Shown: positions 16,234 to 25,491, counted from the stretch's first letter. The stretch: DNA of 34,539 nt from an uncultured Lachnospiraceae bacterium (GCA_902761665.1 CACWLA010000019.1:1-34539); one strand, 5' to 3'. Made by a program: numbers and translations. The notes: generated from the letters alone by a model not told the origin.

Positions 16234-16291
16234 GAGCCGGAGTGCTGACCCCAGAGGGCTGCTCATTTTCGTCCTTTCCTCCCTTTTCCGC

Positions 16292-16320
16292 TTGTTTTTC
16301 TGCCCTTTTCACGATACAAT
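16292..16320 (+). promoter_or_regulatory. Predicted fbp promoter
   Basis: TTGTTT (16292-16297) and TACAAT (16315-16320) are 17 bases apart. The predicted transcript starts about 25 bases before the fbp start codon. Confidence 0.65.
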
Positions 16321-16351
16321 GGATTTATCACAAGTCCCGGGGAGGGTCCAA

Positions 16352-18301
16352 ATGAACAAGAACGACCTGCGCTATCTGGAAGCGCTTTCTTATCAGTACC
16401 CGAGCATCGCCAAAGCCTCGACTGAAGTCATCAATCTCACGTCCATCCTGCACCTGCCGAAGGGCACCGAGCACTTCATCAGCGACGTTCACGGCGAATA
16501 CGAACAGTTCGCCCACATCCTGAAGAACGGTTCCGGAAGCGTCCGCAGCAAGATCGACCTGGAATTCGGCTTTGAACTGAGCCGCGAAGACAAGACTGAG
16601 CTCGCAACGCTCATCTATTATCCGCAGGAAAAGATCGCGCTCGTCGAGGAATCCGGCGCCGACATGAACGAGTGGTACCGCATGCAGCTGCTGCGCCTCA
16701 TCCGCGTCGCAAGGCGCGTTTCGGTCAAGTATACCCGTTCGAAGGTCCGCCGGGCCATTTCCGAGGATTTCCGCTATCTCGTCGAAGAACTGATGACCGA
16801 CAACGACATCCCGGACAAGTCCGGCTACTATGAGGGCATTCTGGATGCCATCATCGCGACCGGCCGCGCGAAGAGCTGCATCTATGCCTTCTCCGCCATG
16901 ATCATCCGCCTGACCGTCGACCACCTGCACCTCATCGGCGACATCTATGACCGAGGTCCCGGGCCACATTTCATCATGGAGGACCTGATGCACTACCACT
17001 CGCTGGATATCCAGTGGGGCAACCACGACATCATATGGGTCGGCGCCGCCTGCGGCCATCCGCTCTGCGTCGCCACGGTCCTCCGCCTGTCCGCCCGCTA
17101 CGCGAACCTGGACATCCTCGAAGACGGCTACGGCATCAACCTGATCCCGCTCATGCGCCTCGCGATCGACGAATACGGCGAGTGCGATTTCCACGCCTTC
17201 ACCGTCAAGAGCAGCGCCAACGCCCTCGGCGAGGACCTGACCCTCGACGCACGCATGCACAAGGCCGCCGCCATCCTGCAGTTCAAGCTGGAAGGCCAGT
17301 GGGTGAAGCGCCATCCCGAATATGAAATGGAGCACAGGCTCCTTCTCGACAAGATCGACTACAAAAACAAGACCGTCACCGTGGACGGCGTCGTCTGGCC
17401 GATGGAGGACGTGGACTTCCCGACCGTCGACCGCGAAAACCCGTACGAGCTCACGGTCCGCGAGCAGCTGGTCATCGATCAGATCTGCTTCGCCTTCAAG
17501 AACAGCGAAAAGCTGCAGCGGCACATCCGTTTCCTGCTGAACAAGGGGAGCCTCTACCTCAAGGTCAACGGCAACCTTCTCTACCATGCCTGCATCCCGG
17601 TCGACCCGGACGGCAGTTTCCACACCATGGTGCTGGACGGGGTGCCTTACAAGGGCAAAGCCCTGATGGACGCCGTCGACAGCTACATCCGCAAGGCCTA
17701 TTTCGGCAATGAAGGTCCCGAAAAGGAATACGCCACCGACCTCATCTACTATCTCTGGAGCGGTGAGTGGAGCCCGCTTTTCGGCAAGGAGCGCATGACC
17801 ACCTTCGAGCGGCAGTTCATCCTGGACAAGACCACCCACGAGGAGCCGAAGATCCCGTATTACAAGCTGATCGAAAACGAGGAGATGGTGCACCGGATCT
17901 TCGACGAGTTCGGCCTTGACTGGGAGCACGGCAAGATCGTAAGCGGCCACGTCCCCGTGAAGCGCAAGAAGGGCGAAAGCCCCATCAAGTGCGGCGGCAA
18001 GCTCTTGATCATCGACGGCGGCTTTTCCAGAGCCTACCAGTCCACGACCGGTATCGCGGGTTACACCCTGACCTACAATTCCCACGGGATGAAACTGGTC
18101 GAGCATGAGCCTTTCACCTCCACGGAAGATGCCATCCGCACCGGCAACGATATCCATTCGGAGACCCAGCTGATCGACCGCTTTGAGGACCGCGTGACCG
18201 TCGGCGATACCGACAACGGCCAGAAATTAAAGCAGAACATCATCGACCTCATGTACCTGCTCCAGGCCTATCGCGGCGGCGAGATCCCGGAAAGGGAATG
18301 A
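16352..18301 (+). CDS. fbp: Fructose-1,6-bisphosphatase class III
   Basis: This enzyme dephosphorylates fructose 1,6-bisphosphate to fructose 6-phosphate in gluconeogenesis. The class III type is a Firmicutes enzyme of the metallophosphatase fold, unrelated to class I. The 649 residues (Bacillus about 671) show the metal motifs DVHGEY (45-50), GDIYDRG, GNHD and SGHVPVK, and the late segment IDGGFSRAYQSTTGIAGYTL. GGAGGG at 16341-16346, 5 bases ahead of the ATG at 16352, sets the start; the frame is open upstream but a promoter lies there. It is monocistronic, ended by the terminator at 18443-18479. Confidence 0.97.
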   Translation: MNKNDLRYLEALSYQYPSIAKASTEVINLTSILHLPKGTEHFISDVHGEYEQFAHILKNGSGSVRSKIDLEFGFELSREDKTELATLIYYPQEKIALVEESGADMNEWYRMQLLRLIRVARRVSVKYTRSKVRRAISEDFRYLVEELMTDNDIPDKSGYYEGILDAIIATGRAKSCIYAFSAMIIRLTVDHLHLIGDIYDRGPGPHFIMEDLMHYHSLDIQWGNHDIIWVGAACGHPLCVATVLRLSARYANLDILEDGYGINLIPLMRLAIDEYGECDFHAFTVKSSANALGEDLTLDARMHKAAAILQFKLEGQWVKRHPEYEMEHRLLLDKIDYKNKTVTVDGVVWPMEDVDFPTVDRENPYELTVREQLVIDQICFAFKNSEKLQRHIRFLLNKGSLYLKVNGNLLYHACIPVDPDGSFHTMVLDGVPYKGKALMDAVDSYIRKAYFGNEGPEKEYATDLIYYLWSGEWSPLFGKERMTTFERQFILDKTTHEEPKIPYYKLIENEEMVHRIFDEFGLDWEHGKIVSGHVPVKRKKGESPIKCGGKLLIIDGGFSRAYQSTTGIAGYTLTYNSHGMKLVEHEPFTSTEDAIRTGNDIHSETQLIDRFEDRVTVGDTDNGQKLKQNIIDLMYLLQAYRGGEIPERE

Positions 18302-18303
18302 GA

Positions 18304-18428
18304 GTGCTTCCCCGTGAAGTGAGCCCATAGGGCGAAGCTGAACGGTTGGAAGCACCTCCGCTACAGGAGCCCGCAGATCGAGCCCGCAGGGCGATGAGAT
18401 GCGGCGCGCGACGATCGCGAGTCCGCAG
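18304..18428. repeat. Structured repeat region downstream of fbp
   Basis: About 125 bases with dense symmetry. GTGCTTCC (18304-18311) pairs with GGAAGCAC (18348-18355), enclosing CCGT/ACGG and a GCCC-ATA-GGGC hairpin. The motif GAGCCCGCAG occurs at 18367-18376 and 18380-18389, with a variant GAGTCCGCAG at 18419-18428 and a looser copy beginning GAGCCCATAG at 18321. The second exact copy again forms GCCC-GCA-GGGC. No protein is evident. It may be a dispersed intergenic repeat or the 3' structure of the fbp message. Confidence 0.55.
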
Positions 18429-18442
18429 GCGGCCTCTAAACA

Positions 18443-18479
18443 AAAGACCTCGTTTTCCTCGGAAAACGGGTCTTTTTTT
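18443..18479. terminator. Bidirectional terminator after fbp
   Basis: AAAGACC pairs with GGTCTTT, with an inner CGTTTTCC/GGAAAACG stem. A run of T to 18479 follows on the plus strand, and TTTTG follows on the minus strand. It serves fbp and the convergent membrane-protein gene. Confidence 0.88.
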
Positions 18480-18498
18480 ACTGCCTGAAAGCCTGGGC

Positions 18499-19818
18499 TC
18501 ATATCTTCTTTTTGATCTTGTCAAACAGGTCCTTCATCCTGCGCGCATCCTCTTCAGACGGGGCCTCCTCCTGCCGGTATCGAGCCTCTTCATACAGCTC
18601 CGTAAACGCGGAAAGTTCCGCCGGATCGGCGGCCGCGCTTTTCTCGGCATGGTTTTGGATCTCGCCGCAGGTTTCCGTCCTGGCGAACGTGACCCGCAGT
18701 TTTCTCAGATACTGCAGGAATTCGCCGTACAGGTAACGCATGCGTTCCCGCGGGTCCGCGCTTCTTCTCTTCGGTTTTTTCTCGCTCTGCGCCTTTTCTT
18801 CCTGCGGAAGCGTCTCACGGACTTCGTCGGGATAGCCGCTTCCGTATTTCTGCCCGCGCTCCCGGAGTTTCCGGATCAGTTTGCGGATCTGCCGCACAAG
18901 CACCCACAGCAGGATCAGTACGGCAATGCCGATAAAGATGTAGGCAATGACCTGCGAAAGATCTTCGCCTTCGATGTCATAATGTTCCTGTGCCGGTTCC
19001 GGGTTCTCGGCATTCGGGATCCCTCCCGGCTCTGCGGTTTCCTCCGTCGGCTGCGTCTCCCGCTCCCACTCCGGCCTGTCCACGTGCAGGAGCCGCACGA
19101 TCGCGGCAAGCAGCGCCGTCAGCCCGCGGCCTGCAGGCTTCAGCACGTCATTGATGAGGAAATGCGCCGCCTGCTGCAGATAGACGAAAGGATCGGCGGC
19201 AAATACCAGGGTGACGATCACGGCAAAAATCAGCGTATCCCGCAGCTGGCGGCGGTTGAACGCCTGCTCGTCGACGATGCCCTCACCCGCGCGCAGGCCG
19301 CGCAGAAGAAGAACGCCTGTCACAAGCAGCACGATCGCATGCGGTATGATGCTGTTGACCGCCAGTTTCAGGACTTCAGGTCTTGATGACGAACTGTCCG
19401 CATAGACGCCGGTCATCGTTGCCAATGCAATGAATCCGATCAGGATCAGCAGCATGATCGCCGAGAACTGGTATTTTGCCATGAAATCGGCGTGCGTCGT
19501 TCTGTGCCGCAGAAGCGGTATGAAAGCCGCAGCCGCAGCGGTCCCCAGAAGATGAACCGCGAAATGGAGCAGCGGGCAGTGCCAGAACACAAGCGGAAGA
19601 AAGCCAAGCAGCGCCGTCAGCGCGCCCAGTGCATAAAACAGCCCCTCTTTTCCCGCGAGGTGCCGGGAAACACCGGGCAGCAGACAAAGCAGCAGCCCGA
19701 AATACAGACAGGAAAAGGCCGGGAACGGCATCCTGACGCCGGTAAGCAATACCGCAAAGAGGGCGAGGCAAAGATAGACAAGCACTGAAGAATAGGCCGT
19801 GCGGAAAAAGCGGTTCAT
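18499..19818 (-). CDS. Membrane protein with DUF4129-like C-terminus
   Basis: A 439-residue integral membrane protein. About seven hydrophobic segments fill residues 10-210, a proline- and glutamate-rich linker covers about 249-285, and a last membrane helix lies at 290-309. The cytosolic tail (about 355-430) resembles DUF4129, with RYLYGEFLQYLRKL, ETCGEI and FTELYEEARY. Its partners are the DUF58 and MoxR genes upstream, whose typical third member carries a transglutaminase-like domain. No such domain (Cys-His-Asp core) is visible here. The start overlaps the DUF58 stop by 4 bases. The role is unknown; assembly or maturation of a surface complex is the usual guess for the cluster. Confidence 0.75.
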   Translation of the reverse strand: MNRFFRTAYSSVLVYLCLALFAVLLTGVRMPFPAFSCLYFGLLLCLLPGVSRHLAGKEGLFYALGALTALLGFLPLVFWHCPLLHFAVHLLGTAAAAAFIPLLRHRTTHADFMAKYQFSAIMLLILIGFIALATMTGVYADSSSSRPEVLKLAVNSIIPHAIVLLVTGVLLLRGLRAGEGIVDEQAFNRRQLRDTLIFAVIVTLVFAADPFVYLQQAAHFLINDVLKPAGRGLTALLAAIVRLLHVDRPEWERETQPTEETAEPGGIPNAENPEPAQEHYDIEGEDLSQVIAYIFIGIAVLILLWVLVRQIRKLIRKLRERGQKYGSGYPDEVRETLPQEEKAQSEKKPKRRSADPRERMRYLYGEFLQYLRKLRVTFARTETCGEIQNHAEKSAAADPAELSAFTELYEEARYRQEEAPSEEDARRMKDLFDKIKKKI

Positions 19819-20930
19819 GCGGTCGCCTCCTTTTCCTCCGGCTGGCTGAAGGACACCGGCATCAGTTCGTCCGCAAAGAGCGTGACGATCCGGCCGCAGC
19901 CCGTCTCCCGCGCCATGCCGAGAGCGCTTTCCACCCGTTTTTCGCCGTGCGTCGAGATCAGGACGATCATTTCACAGCGTTCGGCACCGTGGCAGACGGC
20001 GTGCATCAGTTCGTCAACGGAAGCAACGCTGCCGAGTCTGGCGCCGCCGAGCGCATAGAGGATCTTCCGGAAAGCCCCGCCCATGCCTCCGCTGCTGGAA
20101 AAGCCCGAAAGCCCTTCCCGGATCACCGCATTCGTCACGAGCTGATATCCGACGCCGCGCTGCTCCAGCTGTTCGCAGACGGTCCGGGCGAGCGAAAAGC
20201 AGTATTCCTGCTGTGCAATGTACTCATCGAAATCCCCGTGGAGCTGCGTATCAAGCGCGATCAGAACGGAATGCTGCCAGACAGGGTCGAACTGCTTGAC
20301 GATCAGGGAACCCCTCGCGGCGCTCTGCTTCCAGCTGATCTGCCGCATCGGTTCCCTTCCGGTATAGTCGCGGTATCCGCAGACCGAGATCGGGTCCTCC
20401 AGAAGCTGCTTTCTCCGCGCGATATCGTCCAGTGCATTGGTGTACGCTTCCGGGAATGCGGCATCTTCCAGCTTCGCCGGATAAATGACGATCCGGCTGT
20501 CATTGTCCATGCGGTAATTGTATTCGCGGAAACCGAGAAAATCGCCCGCACAGAAATCGGCATACGAAAAACGGTACTCTCCCCGCTGCGGGATCGAGGC
20601 ACGAAGGCTGCGCTTTATCTGCTGATGCCCGCCCAGCAGGACAGTACTGTAGAAGATCCGGTATCCGCTGACAAAGGTCCTGACGTTGAACTGCTCCGCT
20701 TCCAGCACATTCAGGCTCTGCGGGAAGCGCTCCTCGATCCGGATGGAGGGGGAAGGCCGTAGTCCGAGATTGGCCACATTGCTGTGTACAAGAAACACAT
20801 CCCCCGGTTCGCAGGCGCGGACCGACGGCTTGCACTCGTAGCGTATGTTCCGGTGATCGCCGGCATTCCGCAGGGAGAACCGCTGCAGGATCAGGGCGAC
20901 CAGAATGACAATGACAAAGAAGGTCAACAT
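19815..20930 (-). CDS. DUF58 domain protein
   Basis: The 371-residue protein starts with a hydrophobic helix (about 2-16) that probably anchors it in the membrane. The DUF58 signature GYRDYTGREPMRQISWKQSA occupies 185-204. A von Willebrand-A-like part follows, with LIALDTQLHG and MIVLISTHGE segments. Such proteins always lie next to MoxR ATPases and are thought to be their clients or metal-binding partners. No ribosome site is obvious before the ATG at 20930, 16 bases past the MoxR stop; translational coupling is possible. It is expressed with the two adjacent genes. Confidence 0.87.
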   Translation of the reverse strand: MLTFFVIVILVALILQRFSLRNAGDHRNIRYECKPSVRACEPGDVFLVHSNVANLGLRPSPSIRIEERFPQSLNVLEAEQFNVRTFVSGYRIFYSTVLLGGHQQIKRSLRASIPQRGEYRFSYADFCAGDFLGFREYNYRMDNDSRIVIYPAKLEDAAFPEAYTNALDDIARRKQLLEDPISVCGYRDYTGREPMRQISWKQSAARGSLIVKQFDPVWQHSVLIALDTQLHGDFDEYIAQQEYCFSLARTVCEQLEQRGVGYQLVTNAVIREGLSGFSSSGGMGGAFRKILYALGGARLGSVASVDELMHAVCHGAERCEMIVLISTHGEKRVESALGMARETGCGRIVTLFADELMPVSFSQPEEKEATA

Positions 20931-20946
20931 TTGTATGGTATGCGGA

Positions 20947-21888
20947 TCAGGCCTCCGTCGGCACGCGGATCTCGCTTAACATTTCCGCAAAGAGCGCTTC
21001 GGCTTTCGCGCTGTCGGTCGCCGTCCTGTAATACAGGCGGTGCGCCAGCACATAAGGGGCAAGGTGTTTGACGTCGTCCGGCGTGACATAGGTCCTGCCC
21101 TGGAACGCCGCGAAGACGCGGGCTGCCTTCGTGAGCGCGATCGTACCGCGCGGCGAAGCGCCGATCGTAAAGCGCACGTCGTGTCTCGTCCGGTCAACGA
21201 TGTCCATGAGATAGCCGATCACCGGCTCACTGATCTCGATCTGATCGATCATCCCGCGGAGCTTCAGGGTCTCCTCCGCGGAAACGACCGGCTGGATATC
21301 TTCGATGATGTCCTCCGTGTCGCGGCGCAGGGCGACGCCGATCTCCTCCGCACGCTGCATGTAGCCGAGCCCCATCCGCATCATGAAACGGTCCATTTGG
21401 GCTTCGGGCAGCGGGAAGGTGCCGTAGGATTCGATCGGGTTCTGCGTGGCAGCGACCATGAAGGTCTCGCTCAGCTGGCGCGTTTCGCCGTCCACGGAGA
21501 CCTGGCGCTCCGCCATGGCTTCCAGCAGGCTCGACTGCGTTCTGGGCGTTGCACGGTTGATCTCGTCGGCCAGGACCATGTCCGCAAAGACCGGACCGGG
21601 ACGGAACTCAAAATCACCCGTCTTCATGTTGTAAAAATGAATGCCGGTGACATCGCCCGGCATGACATCCGGCGTGAACTGGATGCGTTTGAAGCTGCCG
21701 CCGCAGGCTTTCGCGAACGCGCGGAACAGCATGGTCTTGCCGGTCCCCGGCACATCCTCAAGCAGGATATGGCCTCCGCAGACATGGCAGACGGTGATCA
21801 GGGTGATCTCCTCATTTTTGCCGACGATGGCCTTTGAGCAGGCCCCGACCAGACGGTCGCGATAGGAAATGAATGCTGAAACATCCAT
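20947..21888 (-). CDS. MoxR-family AAA+ ATPase
   Basis: A 313-residue AAA+ chaperone ATPase of the MoxR family. Walker A is VPGTGKT (46-52) and Walker B lies in LADEINRA (106-113), followed by the typical PRTQSSLLEAMAERQV helix and the ATQNP sensor 1. The C-terminal lid domain (about 220-310) includes GASPRGTIALTKAARV. These ATPases work with DUF58/vWA proteins to activate or insert metals or cofactors; the target here is not known. The gene sits 18 bases after the opine-dehydrogenase-like gene and begins the three-gene MoxR cluster. Confidence 0.95.
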   Translation of the reverse strand: MDVSAFISYRDRLVGACSKAIVGKNEEITLITVCHVCGGHILLEDVPGTGKTMLFRAFAKACGGSFKRIQFTPDVMPGDVTGIHFYNMKTGDFEFRPGPVFADMVLADEINRATPRTQSSLLEAMAERQVSVDGETRQLSETFMVAATQNPIESYGTFPLPEAQMDRFMMRMGLGYMQRAEEIGVALRRDTEDIIEDIQPVVSAEETLKLRGMIDQIEISEPVIGYLMDIVDRTRHDVRFTIGASPRGTIALTKAARVFAAFQGRTYVTPDDVKHLAPYVLAHRLYYRTATDSAKAEALFAEMLSEIRVPTEA

Positions 21889-21906
21889 GATATGTCCTCT
21901 TGACAG

Positions 21907-22959
21907 TTAAATATATTTTTTCACTTCTTCGATCGAATAACCCTGAGCGCGGTAATCCGCATTCTTCAGGGCAGACGCAATGGTGATCAGAGCAGACGCG
22001 ATCGGCGTGGGAATGCCCTTTTCTGCCGCCAGCTTTTCCAGCATGCACAGTTCCATGGGAACGTCTTCGTAGATATATCTGGTGTTCAGATCTGCCGGTC
22101 CCTTCGGGCCGCCGGTGGCTGCGTAGTTCCGGAAAACCTCCAGGCTGTCAACGGAAAGGTCTTCCTCGTTCCGCCACTTGCAGGCGTCGAGATAGCTGAT
22201 CACGTGTTCTCCGCCGTAAGCCCTGATGACCTGTTTCTTTTCCTCGTCCAGCTTTTCGATGAGGCCCCAGACGGAAGGGGAAAAGGCTTCCCGGTACATC
22301 CAGAATTCACCGTGGGCGTTTTCGATGCGGCTGGCCGACATGATGGAGCCTACCGTATGCACGATCATGTTCGGATTGTGCATCGTGGATTCAACAATGT
22401 TGCTTCTCAGATACTTATGCGTTCCGAAGAGCGAAGTGACGGCGGGGAGGTATTTCTCGTCCTCCCTGTGCAGGAACGACACGGCATTTCTGACGTTCTT
22501 AAAAAGGATCTCGACCTTGCCGGGTGCGATGATGCGCGCGTCGTACGGCGTCGATTCCCCTTCCACGTAGATGACGTGCTTTCCTTCCGTGTACGCGGCA
22601 AACTGCGTGGAGCCCATGTTGCCGGGAATGAGGAAGACGATCTGCCCCTCTTTCAGAAGCGGCCCGACCCGTTTCGCAAGATCGCGGTGCTGCAGGCTCT
22701 GCGTCAGCACCATGACTGCTTCAGCGCCTTCAAGCCCCTTCTCCAGATCTCTCGTGATCATGTCCGGCTTCATCGAAAATTCACGGTCGCCGTCCGTCGT
22801 GTCCAGGCAGCTGATCTCACCGGTTTTCAGCAGATACTCAAAATTATCATCGTGCAGACTGTGTGATGTCTTGATCAGATTGACGTGATGGCCGTTCTGC
22901 ATCAGTTTGATCGATTGGGCACATCCCGAATTCCCTGCTCCTATAACGGCAACTTTCAT
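21907..22959 (-). CDS. Opine-dehydrogenase-like NAD(P) enzyme
   Basis: A 350-residue dehydrogenase of the octopine/nopaline family. The N-terminal Rossmann fold has GAGNSG (7-12). The all-helical C-terminal domain contains the HNPNMIVHT segment, where the family's catalytic histidine usually lies, and the YGGEH stretch. Family members join an amino acid and a keto acid reductively, or oxidise such products; in bacteria most substrates are unknown. AAAGGAG before the ATG supports the start. It lies between ung and the MoxR cluster without a recognised promoter, so it may be read from upstream. The product could be an opine-type metallophore or a catabolite, which the sequence does not settle. 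Confidence 0.8.
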   Translation of the reverse strand: MKVAVIGAGNSGCAQSIKLMQNGHHVNLIKTSHSLHDDNFEYLLKTGEISCLDTTDGDREFSMKPDMITRDLEKGLEGAEAVMVLTQSLQHRDLAKRVGPLLKEGQIVFLIPGNMGSTQFAAYTEGKHVIYVEGESTPYDARIIAPGKVEILFKNVRNAVSFLHREDEKYLPAVTSLFGTHKYLRSNIVESTMHNPNMIVHTVGSIMSASRIENAHGEFWMYREAFSPSVWGLIEKLDEEKKQVIRAYGGEHVISYLDACKWRNEEDLSVDSLEVFRNYAATGGPKGPADLNTRYIYEDVPMELCMLEKLAAEKGIPTPIASALITIASALKNADYRAQGYSIEEVKKYI

Positions 22960-23018
22960 ATAAAACTCCTTTCAAATCGTCGGTAAGGAACTTTTCCGGC
23001 TTCACGCAGTGCCGGAAG

Positions 23019-23744
23019 TCAGAACATGGTGCTGTTTTGGCCGAAGGCCTTCTGTCCGGCGGGAGCCGTCCCCAGGTCTTCGATCTGCCAGTCTATTGGT
23101 TCAAGGCTGTTTGCCTTGAGGAACGCGTTCGCCCTGCTGAAGTGCCGGCAGCCGAAAAATCCCCGGTAAGCCGAGAGCGGGCTCGGATGCGGCGCCGTCA
23201 GGATCAGATGCTTCGGATTGGTGAGAAGGTCCCGCTTCATCTGCGCGGGGCGGCCCCAGAGCAGAAAGACGATCGGGCGGTCTTCTTCGTTCAGCGCTCT
23301 GATCGTCGCATCGGTGAATTCCTCCCAGCCGATCCCGCGGTGCGAATTGGCCTGATGCGCGCGCACCGTCAGCACAGTATTCAGGAGGAACACGCCCTGC
23401 CTTGCCCACTTCATCAGGTAACCGTTATCGGGGACGTCGCAGCCAAGGTCATCGTGCAGTTCCTGATAGATGTTCTGCAGCGAGGGCGGGATCTCCACCC
23501 CGGGTCTCACCGAAAAGCACATGCCGTGCGCCTGGCCGGGTTCATGATAGGGATCCTGTCCGAGGATCACCACCTTCACTTTCTCGAGCGGTGTCGCCTC
23601 ATAGGCGGAAAAGAGGTCTTCCGACGGCGGATAAACGATGCGCGAGGCATACTCCCGCCTTACGGTCTCATAGAGTTTCCGGTAGTAAGGCTTGCGAAAT
23701 TCCGGCGCCAGCGCCTCCTGCCATTTTCCCGTGATCGCTCCCAT
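23019..23744 (-). CDS. ung: Uracil-DNA glycosylase
   Basis: Ung removes uracil from DNA as the first step of base excision repair. The 241-residue protein shows the water-activating loop GQDPYH (62-67, with D64) and the minor-groove loop HPSPLSAYRGFFG (from 186). N122 lies in NTVLTV, the uracil-recognition strand. The frame is open to 23768, but AAAGGAG 5 bases ahead of 23744 sets the start. It is separated by 83 bases from the lipoprotein gene upstream; a GC-rich hairpin GGGGC/GCCCC lies there without a T-run, so read-through is plausible. Confidence 0.96.
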   Translation of the reverse strand: MGAITGKWQEALAPEFRKPYYRKLYETVRREYASRIVYPPSEDLFSAYEATPLEKVKVVILGQDPYHEPGQAHGMCFSVRPGVEIPPSLQNIYQELHDDLGCDVPDNGYLMKWARQGVFLLNTVLTVRAHQANSHRGIGWEEFTDATIRALNEEDRPIVFLLWGRPAQMKRDLLTNPKHLILTAPHPSPLSAYRGFFGCRHFSRANAFLKANSLEPIDWQIEDLGTAPAGQKAFGQNSTMF

Positions 23745-23827
23745 CGCATCTCCTTTCCGCTGCCGCACAGTCGCTGCAGCGCCTGCCGGAACCGTCCGAC
23801 ACGTTTCGGGGCTTTGCCCCGGTCCTA

Positions 23828-24811
23828 TCAGTAATCCGCCCGCAGGCTTCCGATATGGTCGTAAATATTGACCGGAGACAGGCCTGCAAGAGCGCTCAGC
23901 GATACTTCCTCCCAGGCCGCGTCATTGCAGATCATGGTGATGCCTTTCGCGTAAGACGCCACAGCCTCCTGCAGTTCCCGCTCCCGGTTCGCTTTTTCCA
24001 TCGCCGCCTTGTTGATCGCGGTCGCCTCGGCATTGCTGACTTCAAGGCACTGCACCAGCAGGTATTCATCCGGCATCGTGATCACCGGGCTCCACTGGTC
24101 CTTCTTCAGGGCGAAAACGATCGTATCGAAATTTCCGCCGTAGGTCCCGCGGATCACGGTCTCCCTCCGGATCGACACGCCCTCCATGCCTGCGGCGGCT
24201 TCGGCTGCCGTCTTTTTCTTATCCGCCGTGATCTTGTCGAGCAGTTCCCGCGCCGCGGCAATGCCGCGCGTGCCGTCTACCGCAACGATCTGCAGCACTG
24301 TCGCTCTTGCTTCATCCTCACTGATCTCGCCCGAACTCCGGCCAAGCACCTTGCGGAAAAAGATCTGCGCACGTGCGTAGCGGAGGCAGGCCTGCAGGCA
24401 GAGTTCGCGGGTCAATCCGGTCTTATCCCTTGTCTCCTCGCTCAGTCCCTGCCAGAACTGGTCGGCGGCTTTTTCTGCTGCAGCGTTCTCCGTTATGCTT
24501 AAGGCGATCCCGTCCGACCGCGCCGCACAGTCCGTAAGGAACAGGCGTTCCAGGTAGTCCAGCATCGCCTTCTTGACATACGTTTCAAAACTGCCTTCCG
24601 ACAGCTGTACGTTCCATATCTCTTCGCCGTACTCGCCGGCATAGATCGTATGCTGAGACAGCAGAAAGACCATGGCTTCCCGCTTCGTATAGATCTCGTC
24701 TCCGATCTGCAGCAGGTCGCCGTCCCCCATCTGCTTCTGTTTTCCGCCGCAGCCGCTGAGGATAAGAACGAGCAGGAGAAGAAGGACCGCCGCCCGCCGC
24801 GCAGACTTCAT
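23828..24811 (-). CDS. SurA/PrsA-like lipoprotein
   Basis: A 327-residue exported lipoprotein. The signal peptide (1-20) ends in the lipobox LSGC with C21 as the lipidated residue. The central helical region resembles the SurA N-terminal domain of chaperones that assist secreted-protein folding. A degenerate parvulin-like region (about 165-260) shows [19 protein letters not shown] and YLLVQCLE, but the typical catalytic core is not clear. It may act as a chaperone or a weak peptidyl-prolyl isomerase outside the membrane. Its start codon overlaps the rpe stop (24808-24811), so translation is coupled. Confidence 0.72.
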   Translation of the reverse strand: MKSARRAAVLLLLLVLILSGCGGKQKQMGDGDLLQIGDEIYTKREAMVFLLSQHTIYAGEYGEEIWNVQLSEGSFETYVKKAMLDYLERLFLTDCAARSDGIALSITENAAAEKAADQFWQGLSEETRDKTGLTRELCLQACLRYARAQIFFRKVLGRSSGEISEDEARATVLQIVAVDGTRGIAAARELLDKITADKKKTAAEAAAGMEGVSIRRETVIRGTYGGNFDTIVFALKKDQWSPVITMPDEYLLVQCLEVSNAEATAINKAAMEKANRERELQEAVASYAKGITMICNDAAWEEVSLSALAGLSPVNIYDHIGSLRADY

Positions 24812-25470
24812 CTGCGGCCTCCCATCAGCTGCAGGAAGGCTTCGGCATTCGCTGCCGCGCTGCCCTTAAAGACTGCTGAGCCGGCCACGAGCACGTTCGC
24901 CCCGGCCGCAAGGATCTCTTCCGCGTTTGACAGCTTCACGCCGCCGTCCACTTCCAGATCGATGTCCCTGCCGGTCTTTTCGATCATCTTCCGCGCTTCG
25001 CGCAGCTTCTGCAGCGAATACGGGATAAACGACTGTCCGCCGAAGCCCGGATTGACGCTCATGATGAGCAGAAGGTCGATCTGCGGCAGGACCCATTCCA
25101 CGGCAGAAAGCGGTGTTGCGGGATTCAGGGCGACGCCGGCTTTCTTTCCGAGCTCATGGATCTTCTGTACGGTCCGGTCAAGATGCCGGCAGGCTTCCGC
25201 ATGCACCGTGATGATATCGGCGCCGCAGTCCGCGAATTCCGCAAGATACCGGTCCGGATCCTCGATCATGAGATGCACGTCAAAGACCCTGTCCGTTACC
25301 GGGCGGAGCGAGCGGATCACCGGCATGCCGAAGGTGATCGACGGAACGAAGGCACCGTCCATCACGTCGATATGGACATACTGCGCACCTGCCCGGTCCA
25401 CCGCGAGGACGTCATCGGCAAGGTGTGCGAAATCTGCTGACAGAATAGAGGGGGCAAGGATCTTTTCCAT
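24808..25470 (-). CDS. rpe: Ribulose-phosphate 3-epimerase
   Basis: Rpe interconverts ribulose 5-phosphate and xylulose 5-phosphate in the pentose phosphate pathway. The 220-residue TIM barrel has the metal-site residues H33 and D35 (HIDVMDG), H66 (VHLMI) and D175 (EVDGGV), and the phosphate loop SVNPGFGGQ. It lies 21 bases past the rsgA stop and directly ahead of the lipoprotein gene. This rsgA-rpe order is common in Firmicutes, where rpe is part of the PrkC-linked operon. Confidence 0.96.
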   Translation of the reverse strand: MEKILAPSILSADFAHLADDVLAVDRAGAQYVHIDVMDGAFVPSITFGMPVIRSLRPVTDRVFDVHLMIEDPDRYLAEFADCGADIITVHAEACRHLDRTVQKIHELGKKAGVALNPATPLSAVEWVLPQIDLLLIMSVNPGFGGQSFIPYSLQKLREARKMIEKTGRDIDLEVDGGVKLSNAEEILAAGANVLVAGSAVFKGSAAANAEAFLQLMGGRR

Positions 25471-25491
25471 GAGGTTCCTTTCTTCGCGCGC

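Noticed and set aside
16328-18157. 609-codon minus-strand frame opposite fbp
   Set aside because: The fbp protein is full length with all metal motifs. The opposite frame has no recognisable domain and reflects codon bias.
23816-23827. GGGGC/GCCCC hairpin between the lipoprotein gene and ung
   Set aside because: No T-run follows on either strand, so it was not called a terminator.
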